This document shows positions 1-10,737 of a stretch of 64,000 nt of DNA, piece by piece (position 1 is the first letter of the stretch; each line of letters starts with the position of its first letter). Source of the stretch: Gammaproteobacteria bacterium. GTDB taxonomy: Bacteria > Pseudomonadota > Gammaproteobacteria > Pseudomonadales > Halieaceae. Under the pieces are notes generated by a model, which was not told where the DNA came from, searched no databases, and saw only the letters and a program-made list of their open reading frames with translations. The DNA lies in contig JAUHXH010000001.1 in the NCBI GenBank assembly GCA_030427085.1, forward strand, positions 558,001-622,000, read 5' to 3'. A program made the position numbers and the translations under genes.

Positions 1-726
1 GACATGTCCGAGTACATGGAGCGCCACACGGTATCGCGCCTGATCGGTGCGCCGCCCGGTTACGTAGGTTTCGATCAGGGTGGCTTGCTCACCGATGCGG
101 TGACCAAAAACCCGCATTCAGTGGTGCTGCTCGATGAAATCGAAAAAGCCCACCCGGAAGTGTTCAACCTGTTGTTGCAGGTGATGGATCACGGTTCGCT
201 CACCGACAACAACGGCCGCAAAGCGGACTTCCGCAATGTGATTCTGGTGATGACCACCAATGCCGGCGCGGAAAGCGTCAGCCGCAGGAGCATTGGCTTC
301 ACGGAACAGGATCACCGCACGGACGGGATGGAAGCCATCAACAAGCTCTTCACGCCAGAGTTCCGCAACCGCCTGGACAGCATTGTCCAGTTCGAACCGC
401 TGAGTACCGAGGTGGTGCTGACTGTGGTGGACAAGTTCCTCACCGAACTTCAGTCGCAGCTGGACGAGAAGCGCGTCACGCTGGATGTGGATGAAGATGC
501 GCGTTTGTGGCTGGTGGAGAAGGGCTACGACATCAACATGGGGGCACGCCCCATGGATCGGGTGATCCGCGAGCACATCAAGAAGCCCCTGGCGGAGCTG
601 GTGCTGTTCGGTTCGCTGGCGCGCGACGGCGGTGTCGCGCAGGTACGGGTGAACCCGTCAGCCGACGAACTGCAGGTGGAAGTCTTGGAGGAGGAGGCCC
701 GGCTGGAAGAGCTGGGCCAGGATTAA
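1..726 (+). CDS. clpA: ATP-dependent Clp protease ATP-binding subunit ClpA, C-terminal part
   Basis: This is the C-terminal 241 codons of ClpA, the AAA+ unfoldase that feeds N-degron substrates and SsrA-tagged proteins into ClpP; the start lies upstream of the window. The second AAA+ module is visible: the [16 protein letters not shown] pore-loop region, Walker B ([14 protein letters not shown]), sensor 1 (MTTNAG) and sensor 2 (GARPMDRVI). The AGAESV stretch after the sensor is typical of ClpA rather than ClpB. The gene converges on infA and the stop codons overlap by a few bases. The nearby aat and bpt genes make N-degrons that ClpA consumes through ClpS, so the neighbourhood is functionally coherent. 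The identification is firm; only the 5' part is missing. Confidence 0.97.
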   Translation, partial: DMSEYMERHTVSRLIGAPPGYVGFDQGGLLTDAVTKNPHSVVLLDEIEKAHPEVFNLLLQVMDHGSLTDNNGRKADFRNVILVMTTNAGAESVSRRSIGFTEQDHRTDGMEAINKLFTPEFRNRLDSIVQFEPLSTEVVLTVVDKFLTELQSQLDEKRVTLDVDEDARLWLVEKGYDINMGARPMDRVIREHIKKPLAELVLFGSLARDGGVAQVRVNPSADELQVEVLEEEARLEELGQD

Positions 727-941
727 CGCTCGCGGTAGGTGATGCGGCCCTTGGTCAGGTCGTAAGGGGTCAGCTCAACGCGGACCTTGTCACCCGTCAG
801 AATGCGGATGTAGTTTTTGCGCATTTTGCCTGAGATATGCGCAGTAACCACGTGTCCGTTCTCAAGTTGCACACGAAACGTGGTGTTCGGCAGGGTGTCG
901 ATCACCTCACCTTCCATTTCAATTTGGTCTTCTTTCGCCAT
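723..941 (-). CDS. infA: Translation initiation factor IF-1
   Basis: The product is the 72-residue S1/OB-fold factor IF-1, which occupies the ribosomal A site during initiation. The sequence from [11 protein letters not shown] to RITYRER matches the family over its full length. An in-frame extension of 19 codons upstream exists, but the chosen ATG gives exactly the canonical length and has a GTAAGGG ribosome site in front. It is the last gene of the leftward run trxB-aat-bpt-infA, separated from bpt by about 100 bp, and its stop overlaps that of clpA. Confidence 0.98.
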   Translation of the reverse strand: MAKEDQIEMEGEVIDTLPNTTFRVQLENGHVVTAHISGKMRKNYIRILTGDKVRVELTPYDLTKGRITYRER

Positions 942-1042
942 GCGGCCCTTACCCGGTAAATTTCGAGGGGCGCATTTTGCCCGAAATCGCGGCAACACGC
1001 CAGCGTCCGGCCAGTGAATTCGGCAATCCGTTCGGGGAGGTA

Positions 1043-1753
1043 CTAGAGCAAGGTGCTCCAGCGTTGGTCGATGTACAGCTCAACGGGGCGGTATTCCAGC
1101 TTGTAGGCCATCTTGGCGCAATCGCGGATGTAGTAGCCCAGGTAGAGATAGGGCAGGCCCAACTCGCGGGCTGCTTCGATCTGCCAGAGAATCGCGAACT
1201 TGCCCAGGCCGCGATTGGCCTGTTCCGGTTCAAAGAAGGTGTAGATGGCCGACAGGCCGTCTTCCACTTCATCCACCACCGCAATGCCCAGCAATTCGTT
1301 GCCATCGTGAAAGCGGTAATAGCGTGTTACGCCCCATTCGTTGGAGAGAAACGACTCATATTGCTCCCGATCCGGTGGGTACATGTCGCCATCACTGTGG
1401 CGGGCGTGGATGTAGCGCTGGTAGAGGTGGAAGGCAGCGTCATCGGAGATGCTGTCGCAGATTTTAACGCTCAGGTCGGCATTGCGACGCAGTGTTCGCC
1501 GTTGGCTGCGATTGGGCTGGAAGTCTGCGACGGGGATACGCGCCGGGATGCAGGCTCGGCAATCGTTGCAGTAGGGTCGGTAGACATGGCCACCGCTGCG
1601 CCGGAAGCCGAGCCGGGAGAGGCGGCTGTAGAGTTGGGCGTCCATCTGCGTTCCCGGATCCACAAACAGGGTGACAGCCTCCCGATCCTGCAGATAACTG
1701 CAGGCGTGGGGGTAGGTGGTATACACCTTCAGATCCCTGAGGGAAGAGGTCAA
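1043..1753 (-). CDS. bpt: Aspartate/glutamate leucyltransferase (Bpt, ATE family)
   Basis: This 236-residue protein transfers leucine from Leu-tRNA to proteins with N-terminal Asp or Glu, creating a ClpS/ClpA degron. Conserved ATE features are visible: the N-terminal cysteine region (YPHACSYL), the [14 protein letters not shown] cluster, and the C-terminal GNAT-like block [19 protein letters not shown]. Length is normal. The start is a TTG that overlaps the aat stop (TTGA), giving translational coupling; the N-terminus [16 protein letters not shown] fits the family, so the rare start is accepted. Gammaproteobacterial neighbours in this locus are annotated as ate or bpt; the Bpt type is inferred from family features. 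Confidence 0.94.
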   Translation of the reverse strand: MTSSLRDLKVYTTYPHACSYLQDREAVTLFVDPGTQMDAQLYSRLSRLGFRRSGGHVYRPYCNDCRACIPARIPVADFQPNRSQRRTLRRNADLSVKICDSISDDAAFHLYQRYIHARHSDGDMYPPDREQYESFLSNEWGVTRYYRFHDGNELLGIAVVDEVEDGLSAIYTFFEPEQANRGLGKFAILWQIEAARELGLPYLYLGYYIRDCAKMAYKLEYRPVELYIDQRWSTLL

Positions 1754-2463
1754 AGCAGCTCTCCGCAGCCCCGCGAAAAAGCCCAGATCGCGGGATCGTG
1801 TGCCTGTGTGACAGTTTGCGCAAGGCGTCGTTCAAAGTCCAGCCGAGGCAGGTTGATAGCGCCCATGCTGTTCATATGCGGGCTCTCTACCTGACAGTCG
1901 AACAGGCCAAAGCCCGCTTTCTCCAACTGTGTAACTAAAGCCACGAGCGCTATCTTTGAGGTATTGCTGCGGCGGCTGAACATGGATTCGCCAAAGAAGG
2001 CGGTGCCCAGCGCCACGCCATAAAGACCGCCGACCAGGTCACCGTCGTCCCACACTTCGATGGAGTGCGCGTAGCCGCGACGATGCAGGGCGCAGTAGGC
2101 CTGTACCATGTCCTCGTCAATCCAGGTGCCCAAGCCATCCTCCCGCGTTTCGGCACAACAGCGAACTACCGCCTCGAAAGCCCGGTCGAAGGTGATCGTA
2201 TAGCGATTTTTTCGCAATTCACGGCGCAGGCTGCGCGACAGGTGCAACTGGCCGGGCAGAATCACCGAGCGGGGATCCGGCGACCACCACAGAATCGGCT
2301 GGGGTGCCTGGTACCAGGGGAAGATGCCGCGCTCATAAGCGGCGAGCAGTGTGCCGGGGGAGAGGTCGCCCCCGGCGGCCAGCAAACCGTTGGGTTCCGC
2401 CAGCGCCAGGGTCGTCTCGGGGAAGTCGCGCTCACCGGCGGCGAGCCGCCGGATCAGGCTCAC
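1750..2463 (-). CDS. aat: Leucyl/phenylalanyl-tRNA--protein transferase
   Basis: Aat transfers Leu or Phe from tRNA to N-terminal Lys or Arg, the other entry into the Leu/N-degron pathway. The 237-residue product has the family blocks GLLAAGGDLSPGTLLAAYERGIFPWY, WWSPDPRSV and DCQVESPHMNSMGA near the expected positions. The start is a GTG lying one base beyond the trxB stop (TGA-A-GTG); a longer frame reaches back into trxB but the extra 48 codons do not resemble the family. The gene overlaps bpt by four bases. Together with bpt and the nearby clpA it forms a compact N-end rule locus. Confidence 0.96.
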   Translation of the reverse strand: MSLIRRLAAGERDFPETTLALAEPNGLLAAGGDLSPGTLLAAYERGIFPWYQAPQPILWWSPDPRSVILPGQLHLSRSLRRELRKNRYTITFDRAFEAVVRCCAETREDGLGTWIDEDMVQAYCALHRRGYAHSIEVWDDGDLVGGLYGVALGTAFFGESMFSRRSNTSKIALVALVTQLEKAGFGLFDCQVESPHMNSMGAINLPRLDFERRLAQTVTQAHDPAIWAFSRGCGELL

Positions 2464-2464
2464 T

Positions 2465-3508
<1,044 letters not shown>

Positions 3509-3664
3509 TCAGGCCATGCTCACATGCGGTTTGAGAAAAACAATATAAGCCTTTGAATATTAAGCATAAAGAGGGCAAAATTGAGCCGGACGTCGTGCCC
3601 GAAATCTCGCGCCGTTTGGTGCGGGGCGAGAAACCGGGCCCAGTAGGGAAGGAAAGCACAGCCA

Positions 3665-5986
3665 GTGCCTGAACAAACAGCCGACAACGATACATTCCTG
3701 GGGCCGCGCCTCCGCGAAGGTGCTTTCATTGGCATTTGCGCCGCCTGCCTCTACCTCATGCTGGCACTGCTCAGCTACAGTCCTGCCGATCCCGGGTGGT
3801 CGGCCAGCGGTACCGGGGCGCCGGTCAGCAACGCCGCCGGCCCCGCAGGCGCCTGGATGGCGGACGTGTTTTTCTCCCTGGTTGGCTACTGTGCCTATCT
3901 GTTCCCCCTGATGCTGGCCTACCGTGCCTTGATCATCTTTCTGGAACGCCATCAGCGCGGTGCTTTTGACTGGCTGACCTTTGCTATCCGGTCACTTGGG
4001 CTGGTGCTGGTGATGGTGTCCGGCACGGCGCTGACGGCGATGAACGATCCTGGGCAATCCGGGTTGCCGCAAGGGGCGGGCGGCATTCTGGGGCAGGCGA
4101 TAGCCGGTAGTTTCACGGCTGCCTTCAGTGAGGTTGGCGGTCGCCTGATCCTGCTGTCCATTTTCCTTTTTGGCGTCACCATTTTCACTGACCTGAGTTG
4201 GCTGAAACTAATGGATGACCTGGGCTACTGGGCGCTGGCGGCATGGAAGAAAGTGCGCGAAGGTTCCAGGGCGTTGCTTGACGGCCGTCGGGAACGGCGC
4301 GAACAGGCTCGTGCCGCACAGGCGCGCAAGGTTCAGATCACCGAGCACGTAGAGAAAGAAAAGAAACGCGCTCCGCCCAAAATCAAAGCGCTCAAACCGA
4401 AGGCCGAGAGCAGTGATCGCATGGAGAAGGAGCGCCAGCAGCCGCTGTTTGACGCGCCGGTTACCGGCGAATTGCCGCATCTGGATCTGCTCGACCCACC
4501 GCACCACGACCCGGATCGAGGCTACTCGCCAGAGGCCCTGCAGGGCTTGTCCAAACTGCTCGAATTAAAACTGGCCGATTTTGGTATCACGGCGGAAGTG
4601 ACCGCTGTCTATCCCGGCCCGGTGATCACCCGCTTTGAAATCCAGCCGGCACCCGGTGTAAAGGTCAGCCGTATCTCCAACCTGGCCAAGGATCTGGCTC
4701 GCTCGCTCGCGGTGATCAGCGTGCGCGTGGTGGAGGTAATCCCCGGCAAGTCAGTCGTCGGTATCGAAATTCCCAACGAAGATCGGGAGGTGGTGAACTT
4801 CCAGGAAGTGCTCTCGTCCCGCGCCTTCGACCAGTCCAAGTCGCCACTCAGCCTGGCTTTGGGCCACGATATCTCCGGCGAACCGGTAGTGGCGGATCTC
4901 GGTAAGATGCCGCACCTGTTGGTGGCCGGTACCACCGGTTCCGGTAAGTCGGTGGGTGTGAACGCGATGCTCCTGAGCCTGCTGTTCAAGTCTTCGCCGG
5001 CGGACGTGCGCCTGATCCTGGTCGACCCAAAGATGCTGGAACTGTCGGTTTACGACGGCATTCCCCACCTGCTGACACCGGTGATCACCGACATGAAGGA
5101 CGCCGCCAATGGCCTGCGCTGGTGTGTTGCCGAGATGGAGCGGCGTTACAAGTTAATGGCAGCACTGGGGGTGCGAAACCTCGCTGGTTACAATCGAAAA
5201 GTAGAGGAGGCGCAAAAGGCCGGCGCACCGATAGCCGACCCGCTGTGGACCCCCGATCCGATCTTTGCCGAAACTGACGAGGAGCAGACCGCGCCCGAAC
5301 TCGAGCGCCTGCCATCCATCGTGGTGGTCATCGACGAGTTTGCTGACATGATGATGATCGTCGGCAAGAAGGTCGAAGAACTCATTGCGCGAATTGCCCA
5401 GAAAGCGCGCGCCGCCGGGATTCACCTGATTCTCGCCACCCAGCGCCCATCGGTGGATGTCATCACCGGCTTGATCAAAGCCAACGTACCCACGCGTATT
5501 GCCTTCCAGGTGTCCTCCAAGGTGGACTCCCGCACGATCCTCGATCAGGGTGGCGCTGAGCAGTTGCTGGGGCACGGCGACATGCTTTACCTGCCGCCGG
5601 GTAGTGGGGTGCCCAATCGGGTGCACGGCGCTTTCTGCTCCGATGAAGAAGTTCACCGGGTGGTGGCAGACTGGCAGCGCCGCGGCGAACCCGCCTATAT
5701 CGAAGGCTTGCTGGACGAGGGCGGTTCCACGCCAGTGACCGCCTCCGAAATGCAGTCCGCGGCCGCGGAAGAGGGTGGTGAAGAGGACGATGCCCTGTAC
5801 GATGAAGCGGTACACTATGTCACCGAAAGCCGTCGCGCTTCCATTTCGTCGGTACAGCGCAAACTACGCATTGGCTATAACCGGGCCGCTCGTTTGATCG
5901 AAGCCATGGAGATGGCCGGCGTGGTCAGCGAAATGGGCACCAACGGCCAGCGGGAAGTGCTGGCACCGCCGCCTGTTGGTGATTGA
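3665..5986 (+). CDS. ftsK: DNA translocase FtsK
   Basis: FtsK anchors at the septum and pumps chromosome ends apart, activating XerCD at dif. The 773-residue protein has hydrophobic N-terminal membrane segments (about residues 20-170), a short charged linker rich in Lys/Glu (about 195-260) and a motor with Walker [10 protein letters not shown], Walker [14 protein letters not shown] and the RecA-like block [25 protein letters not shown]. The C-terminal winged-helix gamma domain ([29 protein letters not shown] region) is intact. The linker is much shorter than in Escherichia coli, as in pseudomonads. The start is GTG. It is followed by lolA about 50 bp downstream. Confidence 0.97.
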   Translation: MPEQTADNDTFLGPRLREGAFIGICAACLYLMLALLSYSPADPGWSASGTGAPVSNAAGPAGAWMADVFFSLVGYCAYLFPLMLAYRALIIFLERHQRGAFDWLTFAIRSLGLVLVMVSGTALTAMNDPGQSGLPQGAGGILGQAIAGSFTAAFSEVGGRLILLSIFLFGVTIFTDLSWLKLMDDLGYWALAAWKKVREGSRALLDGRRERREQARAAQARKVQITEHVEKEKKRAPPKIKALKPKAESSDRMEKERQQPLFDAPVTGELPHLDLLDPPHHDPDRGYSPEALQGLSKLLELKLADFGITAEVTAVYPGPVITRFEIQPAPGVKVSRISNLAKDLARSLAVISVRVVEVIPGKSVVGIEIPNEDREVVNFQEVLSSRAFDQSKSPLSLALGHDISGEPVVADLGKMPHLLVAGTTGSGKSVGVNAMLLSLLFKSSPADVRLILVDPKMLELSVYDGIPHLLTPVITDMKDAANGLRWCVAEMERRYKLMAALGVRNLAGYNRKVEEAQKAGAPIADPLWTPDPIFAETDEEQTAPELERLPSIVVVIDEFADMMMIVGKKVEELIARIAQKARAAGIHLILATQRPSVDVITGLIKANVPTRIAFQVSSKVDSRTILDQGGAEQLLGHGDMLYLPPGSGVPNRVHGAFCSDEEVHRVVADWQRRGEPAYIEGLLDEGGSTPVTASEMQSAAAEEGGEEDDALYDEAVHYVTESRRASISSVQRKLRIGYNRAARLIEAMEMAGVVSEMGTNGQREVLAPPPVGD

Positions 5987-6033
5987 ACCTACTCCGGGGT
6001 TTGGCTGTCTCACCGTCTTTGTTTGGAGATTCT

Positions 6034-6639
6034 ATGTTCCGCTCGTTGGTGTTTTTCGCTGCACTCAGCCTGAGTGCCCTGTGTCACGCTGATCCCGCAG
6101 AGGAACTCGCTGAGCGATTGAGCGCTATTCATTCCCTCAGTGGGCAATTTACGCAACAGCAAATGGATGGTGCCGGCGAGTTGGCCCAAACCACGCAGGG
6201 CAGCTTTGCCCTGCTGTTGCCCAATTACTTTCGCTGGGACATTCAGTCCCCGGATAGCCAGCTGCTGATAGCCGACCCCGAATTCCTGTGGCAGTACGAC
6301 CGGGATCTGGACACGGTCACCCGCCGCCCCATCGGCAGCACGGAAGCCGCCACACCGCTGCAGGTACTGGCGGGTTCGGCGCAGGATCTTGCCGAGCGGT
6401 TTGCCGTTAGCCACACGGGTGACGAAAGCTGGCAGTTGCTCCCGCGTGGCAGTGATGCCGGATTTACCTCGCTGGAACTGATATTCGAGCAGGGCGCGCT
6501 GACGCGCATGGAGATCGTTGACTCGCTGGAGCAGCAGGTGACCATCCAGTTTTCAGCCTTGTCAGAAGCGCCTCTCAGCCCGGAAGATTTCGCCTTCACC
6601 CCACCGGAAGACAGCGATCAGTTCTTCTATGACCAGTGA
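6034..6639 (+). CDS. lolA: Outer-membrane lipoprotein carrier protein LolA
   Basis: LolA is the periplasmic chaperone that carries lipoproteins from LolCDE to LolB. The 201-residue precursor has a clear signal peptide ([19 protein letters not shown], then DPAEE) and the family's conserved core, including [21 protein letters not shown] and the [13 protein letters not shown] strand. The chosen ATG is preceded by GGAG; an in-frame reading back into ftsK lacks a plausible signal sequence start. It overlaps rarA by 11 bp, the classic ftsK-lolA-rarA-serS arrangement of gammaproteobacteria. Confidence 0.96.
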   Translation: MFRSLVFFAALSLSALCHADPAEELAERLSAIHSLSGQFTQQQMDGAGELAQTTQGSFALLLPNYFRWDIQSPDSQLLIADPEFLWQYDRDLDTVTRRPIGSTEAATPLQVLAGSAQDLAERFAVSHTGDESWQLLPRGSDAGFTSLELIFEQGALTRMEIVDSLEQQVTIQFSALSEAPLSPEDFAFTPPEDSDQFFYDQ

Positions 6640-7951
6640 CCTGTTCAGCGACGACGCTGGGGCTTACGAACCGCTGGCAGCCCGGCAGCGTCCGCAACAA
6701 CTGGCGGACTATGTCGGCCAGGAGCACCTGCTGGCTCCGGGCAAACCCCTGCGTGAGGCGATAGACCGGGGGCAGCCTCACTCGATGATCTTCTGGGGGC
6801 CGCCAGGTGTGGGCAAAACCACATTGGCTCGCATCGTCGCCCAGGCCGGGCAGGCACAGTTCATCCAGCTTTCTGCGGTTCTGTCTGGCGTGAAGGATAT
6901 CCGTGAAGCAGTCGCCCAGGCGCGCCAGTATCGCAGCACCGGCCGGGACACCATCCTCTTCGTGGACGAGGTTCACCGTTTCAATAAATCCCAGCAGGAT
7001 GCCTTTTTGCCCCATGTGGAAGATGGCACGTTGATTTTTATCGGAGCGACCACTGAAAATCCGTCCTTTGAACTCAATAACGCGCTGCTCTCCCGCTGTC
7101 GGGTCTACCGATTGCGGGCGATGGACGAAGCGCAGCTTGAAGCTGTCCTGCAGGGCGCATTAGAGAATCTACCTTCGGTGAACGTTGCACCGAAAGTGCT
7201 GGAACTACTGGCGCGGGGTGCTGACGGCGATGCGCGGCGAGCCTTGAATCTGTTGGAACTCGCGATGGACCTGGCGCCGGAAAGTGATGGCGTTCGTCGC
7301 GTGGATGTAGCGGTTGCCCAGGAAGTCATGCAGGGCTCACTGCGTCGCTTCGACAAGGGTGGCGATGCGTTCTACGACCAGATCAGCGCGCTGCACAAAT
7401 CAGTGCGAGGCAGCGCGCCAGACGCAGCGCTGTACTGGTTTTGTCGTATGCTCGACGGCGGCTGTGACCCACTGTACATCGCCCGACGTGTAGTGCGCAT
7501 GGCCAGCGAGGAAATTGGTAACGCCGACCCTCGCGCCCTGACGCTGGCACTGGAAGCCTGGCAGGTACAGGAGCGGCTGGGTTCCCCGGAAGGGGAGTTG
7601 GCGATTGCGCAAGCCATTGTCTACCTGGCCAGCGCCGCCAAGAGCAATGCCGTCTACAAAGCTTATAACGAGGCTCTGGCAATGGTGCGCGAGGGCGACA
7701 GCGCCGAAGTGCCCCCCCACCTGTGTAATGCACCCACTGCCCTGATGCGCGAAATGGGCCACGGCGCGGAATATCGCTACGCCCACGATGAGCCGGAGGC
7801 CTATGCAGCCGGTGAAGAATATTTCCCGCCGGAACTGGCCGGCACTCGCTTCTATCACCCCACCGATCGAGGCCTGGAAAAGAAGATCGCGGACAAGCTC
7901 GCCTACCTGCGAAGCCTCGACAAAACCAGTACAATACGCCGCTACGAATAA
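6629..7951 (+). CDS. rarA: Replication-associated recombination protein A (RarA/MgsA)
   Basis: RarA is a clamp-loader-like AAA+ ATPase that acts at stalled replication forks. The 440-residue product shows Walker [13 protein letters not shown], Walker [18 protein letters not shown], sensor 1 [21 protein letters not shown] and the tetramerisation/C-terminal MgsA region with [14 protein letters not shown] and the characteristic YHPTDRGLE end. Length matches the family. The start overlaps the end of lolA, so translation is probably coupled. Confidence 0.97.
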   Translation: MTSDLFSDDAGAYEPLAARQRPQQLADYVGQEHLLAPGKPLREAIDRGQPHSMIFWGPPGVGKTTLARIVAQAGQAQFIQLSAVLSGVKDIREAVAQARQYRSTGRDTILFVDEVHRFNKSQQDAFLPHVEDGTLIFIGATTENPSFELNNALLSRCRVYRLRAMDEAQLEAVLQGALENLPSVNVAPKVLELLARGADGDARRALNLLELAMDLAPESDGVRRVDVAVAQEVMQGSLRRFDKGGDAFYDQISALHKSVRGSAPDAALYWFCRMLDGGCDPLYIARRVVRMASEEIGNADPRALTLALEAWQVQERLGSPEGELAIAQAIVYLASAAKSNAVYKAYNEALAMVREGDSAEVPPHLCNAPTALMREMGHGAEYRYAHDEPEAYAAGEEYFPPELAGTRFYHPTDRGLEKKIADKLAYLRSLDKTSTIRRYE

Positions 7952-8024
7952 GCCGGCCCTCGATCGAGGGGCGGCATCCGGTAACACCGCGGCCTGTTGG
8001 GGCCGCCGATCAAGGTACTAGAAC

Positions 8025-9323
8025 ATGCTCGACATCAAGGCTCTCAGGCGCGACCCCGAGGCGGTGGCCCAGCGCCTGGCCAAACGTGGCTATGACTTCG
8101 ACACGGCTGCTTTCCAGGCCCTGGACGCGCAGCGCAAACAGGCCGACGTGGACAGTCAGGGCCTGCAGGCTGAACGCAAGGCGGCCGCCAAGCAGATCGG
8201 CCAGCTTATCCAGCAGGGTATGAGCGTTGATGAAGCCAAGGCCTCAGTTGATGAAACCCTGAAAAAACTGGACGCACAGCTCAATGACGCTGTCGAAGCA
8301 GCCCGTACTGCGCAAGCGGCCATCGACGCCTTGCTGCTGGACACCCCCAACCTGCCCGACGATGAAGTGCCAGCCGGTGCCAGTGAAGAGGACAACGTAG
8401 AAGTGGCCCGCTGGGGCGAACCGCGCCAGTTCGATTTCACACCGCGCGACCACGTTGAAATTGGCGAAGGCCTGGGTGGCCTGGACTTTGAAAACGCGAG
8501 CAAAGTAACCGGCTCCCGCTTTTCCGTCATGTACGGCGACGTGGCACGCCTGCATCGCGCACTGACCCAGTTCATGCTGAACCTGCACACGCAGCAACAC
8601 GGCTACCGCGAAATCTATGTGCCCTACATCGTTAACCGCGAGTCCATGCTCGGCACCGGACAATTGCCCAAGTTTGCCGAGGACTCCTTCCGCGTACAGG
8701 CTGAGCAGGAGTTCTACCTGATTCCCACCGCCGAAGTGCCCGTTACCAACATGGCGCGGGATCGCATCTATGACAACGAGGAACTGGGCGAGGAGGGCAT
8801 TCGTTTTGCCTGTCACACACCCTGTTTTCGTTCCGAGGCGGGCAGTTCAGGTCGTGACACCCGCGGCATGATTCGTCAGCACCAGTTTGAAAAAGTCGAG
8901 CTGGTTCATCTGGTGCGTCCGGAGCAATCCGCAGCGGCACACGAAGCGCTGACCGGGCACGCCGAGGCTGTGCTGCAAGCGCTGGAACTGCCATACCGGA
9001 AAGTGATTTTGTGTGGCGGTGACCTCGGCTTCTCGGCGCGGCGCACGTACGATCTCGAAGTGTGGCTGCCGGCCCAGGACACGTATCGTGAGATTTCCTC
9101 CTGCAGTAACTTCGGTGACTATCAGGCGCGTCGCATGCAGGCCAGGTGGCGCAATCCTGAAACCGGGAAGCCCGAGCTGTTGCACACCCTCAATGGCTCT
9201 GGCCTGGCGGTAGGGCGCACTCTGGTGGCGATTCTGGAAAATTGCCAGAACGAAGATGGCAGCGTCACCGTGCCTGAAGTGCTGCGGCCTCTGATGGGTG
9301 GCAGCGCTGCGCTGCGCCCCTGA
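8025..9323 (+). CDS. serS: Seryl-tRNA synthetase
   Basis: This class II synthetase charges tRNA-Ser and tRNA-Sec. The 432-residue protein has the N-terminal coiled-coil arm (about residues 25-110), motif 2 ([21 protein letters not shown]) and motif 3 ([16 protein letters not shown]). The start ATG follows about 70 bp after rarA, where a 14-bp palindrome (CCCTCGATCGAGGG, 7957-7970) is found; its role is unknown. cysG begins 10 bp downstream, so the two are probably co-transcribed. Confidence 0.98.
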   Translation: MLDIKALRRDPEAVAQRLAKRGYDFDTAAFQALDAQRKQADVDSQGLQAERKAAAKQIGQLIQQGMSVDEAKASVDETLKKLDAQLNDAVEAARTAQAAIDALLLDTPNLPDDEVPAGASEEDNVEVARWGEPRQFDFTPRDHVEIGEGLGGLDFENASKVTGSRFSVMYGDVARLHRALTQFMLNLHTQQHGYREIYVPYIVNRESMLGTGQLPKFAEDSFRVQAEQEFYLIPTAEVPVTNMARDRIYDNEELGEEGIRFACHTPCFRSEAGSSGRDTRGMIRQHQFEKVELVHLVRPEQSAAAHEALTGHAEAVLQALELPYRKVILCGGDLGFSARRTYDLEVWLPAQDTYREISSCSNFGDYQARRMQARWRNPETGKPELLHTLNGSGLAVGRTLVAILENCQNEDGSVTVPEVLRPLMGGSAALRP

Positions 9324-9333
9324 CACCACGCGA

Positions 9334-10725
9334 ATGGAATTCCTGCCGGCCTTTTTCCAGCTCCACGATGAACCGGTGTTGCTGGTGGGCGGCGGCACCG
9401 TCGCACAACGTAAGGCCTCTCTGTTATTCCGCGCCGGTGCCCGGGTAACCGTTATTGCGCCGGCGATTACGCCAGCCCTGCAGAAGGGGCTCAACGAGCA
9501 CGGCGGTACCTGGCAGGCGCGGCCCTGGGCAGCGGGGGATATCAATGGCTACACGATGGTAGTGGCCGCCACGCCGGATAGTGCCGTGAATAGCGCTGTA
9601 TCTGCCGAGGCAAAATCCCGGCATATCCCCGTGAATGTGGTGGATTGCCCCGAATTATGTAGCTTCATCTTTCCCTCGGTGGTGGATCGTTCACCACTGG
9701 TGATCGCCGTCTCAAGTGGTGGCCGCAGTCCGGTGCTTACCCGCATGCTGCGCAGCCGCATCGAGGCCCTGGTGCCCGCCGCTTACGGACGACTGGCGGA
9801 GTTTGCCGGCAATCTACGTGATGTGGTTCGCGAGCGCGTGCCTGACGAAGCCCAACGGCGCCGGTTCTGGGAGGACTTACTCCAGGGGCCGGTAGCCAGC
9901 CAGGTACTGGCGGGGCGCGATGAGCGGGCCAGGGAAGGCGTTGAGCAATTACTGGCGCAGCAATGTAGCGGTGAAACTCAGGGGGAGGTCTACCTGATCG
10001 GCGCCGGGCCGGGTGATCCGGATTTGATGACCTTCAAGGGCATTCGCCTGCTACAGGCAGCGGACGTGGTTCTTCACGATCGGCTGGTCACACCCGAAAT
10101 CACTGATCTTGCCCGGCGTGACGCCGAGCGGATTTACGTTGGCAAGGCTCGCACAGACCACGCGGTTCCGCAGATGGAAATCAACCAGATGTTGGTCGAC
10201 CTCGCCAAGCAGGGTAAACGGGTAGCACGGCTGAAGGGCGGGGACCCATTTGTATTTGGGCGCGGCGGCGAAGAAATCGAACTGCTGGCACAGCACAAAG
10301 TGCCTTTCCAGGTGGTGCCGGGCATCACTGCGGCCACGGGGGCAGCCAGCTATGCCGGTATCCCGCTGACTCACCGGGATCACGCCCAGTCGGTACGTTT
10401 CGTTGCCGGCTATCTCAAGGGGCATACCGTCGACCACGACTGGGCGAATTTCCAGTCAGAGAACGAAACCCTGGTGTTCTACATGGGGCTGGTAGGTTTG
10501 CCGGTGATTTGCTCTGAACTGCAGGCGCATGGCCGCTCACCTGATACCCCGGTTGCACTGGTGGAGCAGGCCACACGGCCCACGCAACGCGTTATCGTGG
10601 GCACGCTGGCAAACATCGTCGAGCGGGTGGAGCGGGCTCAGCCGCAGGCACCGACGCTGGTGATCGTCGGCGCTGTGGTGAGTTTGGCGAGTGACCTGAG
10701 CTGGTTTGGAGCGATGCCCGAGTAG
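9334..10725 (+). CDS. cysG: Siroheme synthase (trifunctional CysG)
   Basis: CysG makes siroheme for sulfite and nitrite reductases. The N-terminal half (residues 1 to about 210) is the NAD-dependent precorrin-2 dehydrogenase/ferrochelatase, with VLLVGGGTVAQRKASLL. The C-terminal half is the SAM-dependent uroporphyrinogen-III C-methyltransferase, with VYLIGAGPGDPDLMTFKG and ARLKGGDPFVFGRGGEE. At 463 residues it is the usual length. The ATG 10 bp after serS gives the family N-terminus MEFLPAFFQLHDEPVLLVGGG. It converges on prc; a short inverted repeat (TAGGG...CCCTA, about 10724-10741) straddles both stop codons and is a weak terminator candidate. Confidence 0.97.
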   Translation: MEFLPAFFQLHDEPVLLVGGGTVAQRKASLLFRAGARVTVIAPAITPALQKGLNEHGGTWQARPWAAGDINGYTMVVAATPDSAVNSAVSAEAKSRHIPVNVVDCPELCSFIFPSVVDRSPLVIAVSSGGRSPVLTRMLRSRIEALVPAAYGRLAEFAGNLRDVVRERVPDEAQRRRFWEDLLQGPVASQVLAGRDERAREGVEQLLAQQCSGETQGEVYLIGAGPGDPDLMTFKGIRLLQAADVVLHDRLVTPEITDLARRDAERIYVGKARTDHAVPQMEINQMLVDLAKQGKRVARLKGGDPFVFGRGGEEIELLAQHKVPFQVVPGITAATGAASYAGIPLTHRDHAQSVRFVAGYLKGHTVDHDWANFQSENETLVFYMGLVGLPVICSELQAHGRSPDTPVALVEQATRPTQRVIVGTLANIVERVERAQPQAPTLVIVGAVVSLASDLSWFGAMPE

Positions 10726-10737
10726 GGTGTTGTCGCC

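Noticed and set aside
7957-7970. CCCTCGATCGAGGG palindrome between rarA and serS
   Set aside because: Perfect but short, with no T run and no matching site elsewhere noticed; kept only as a remark in the serS entry.
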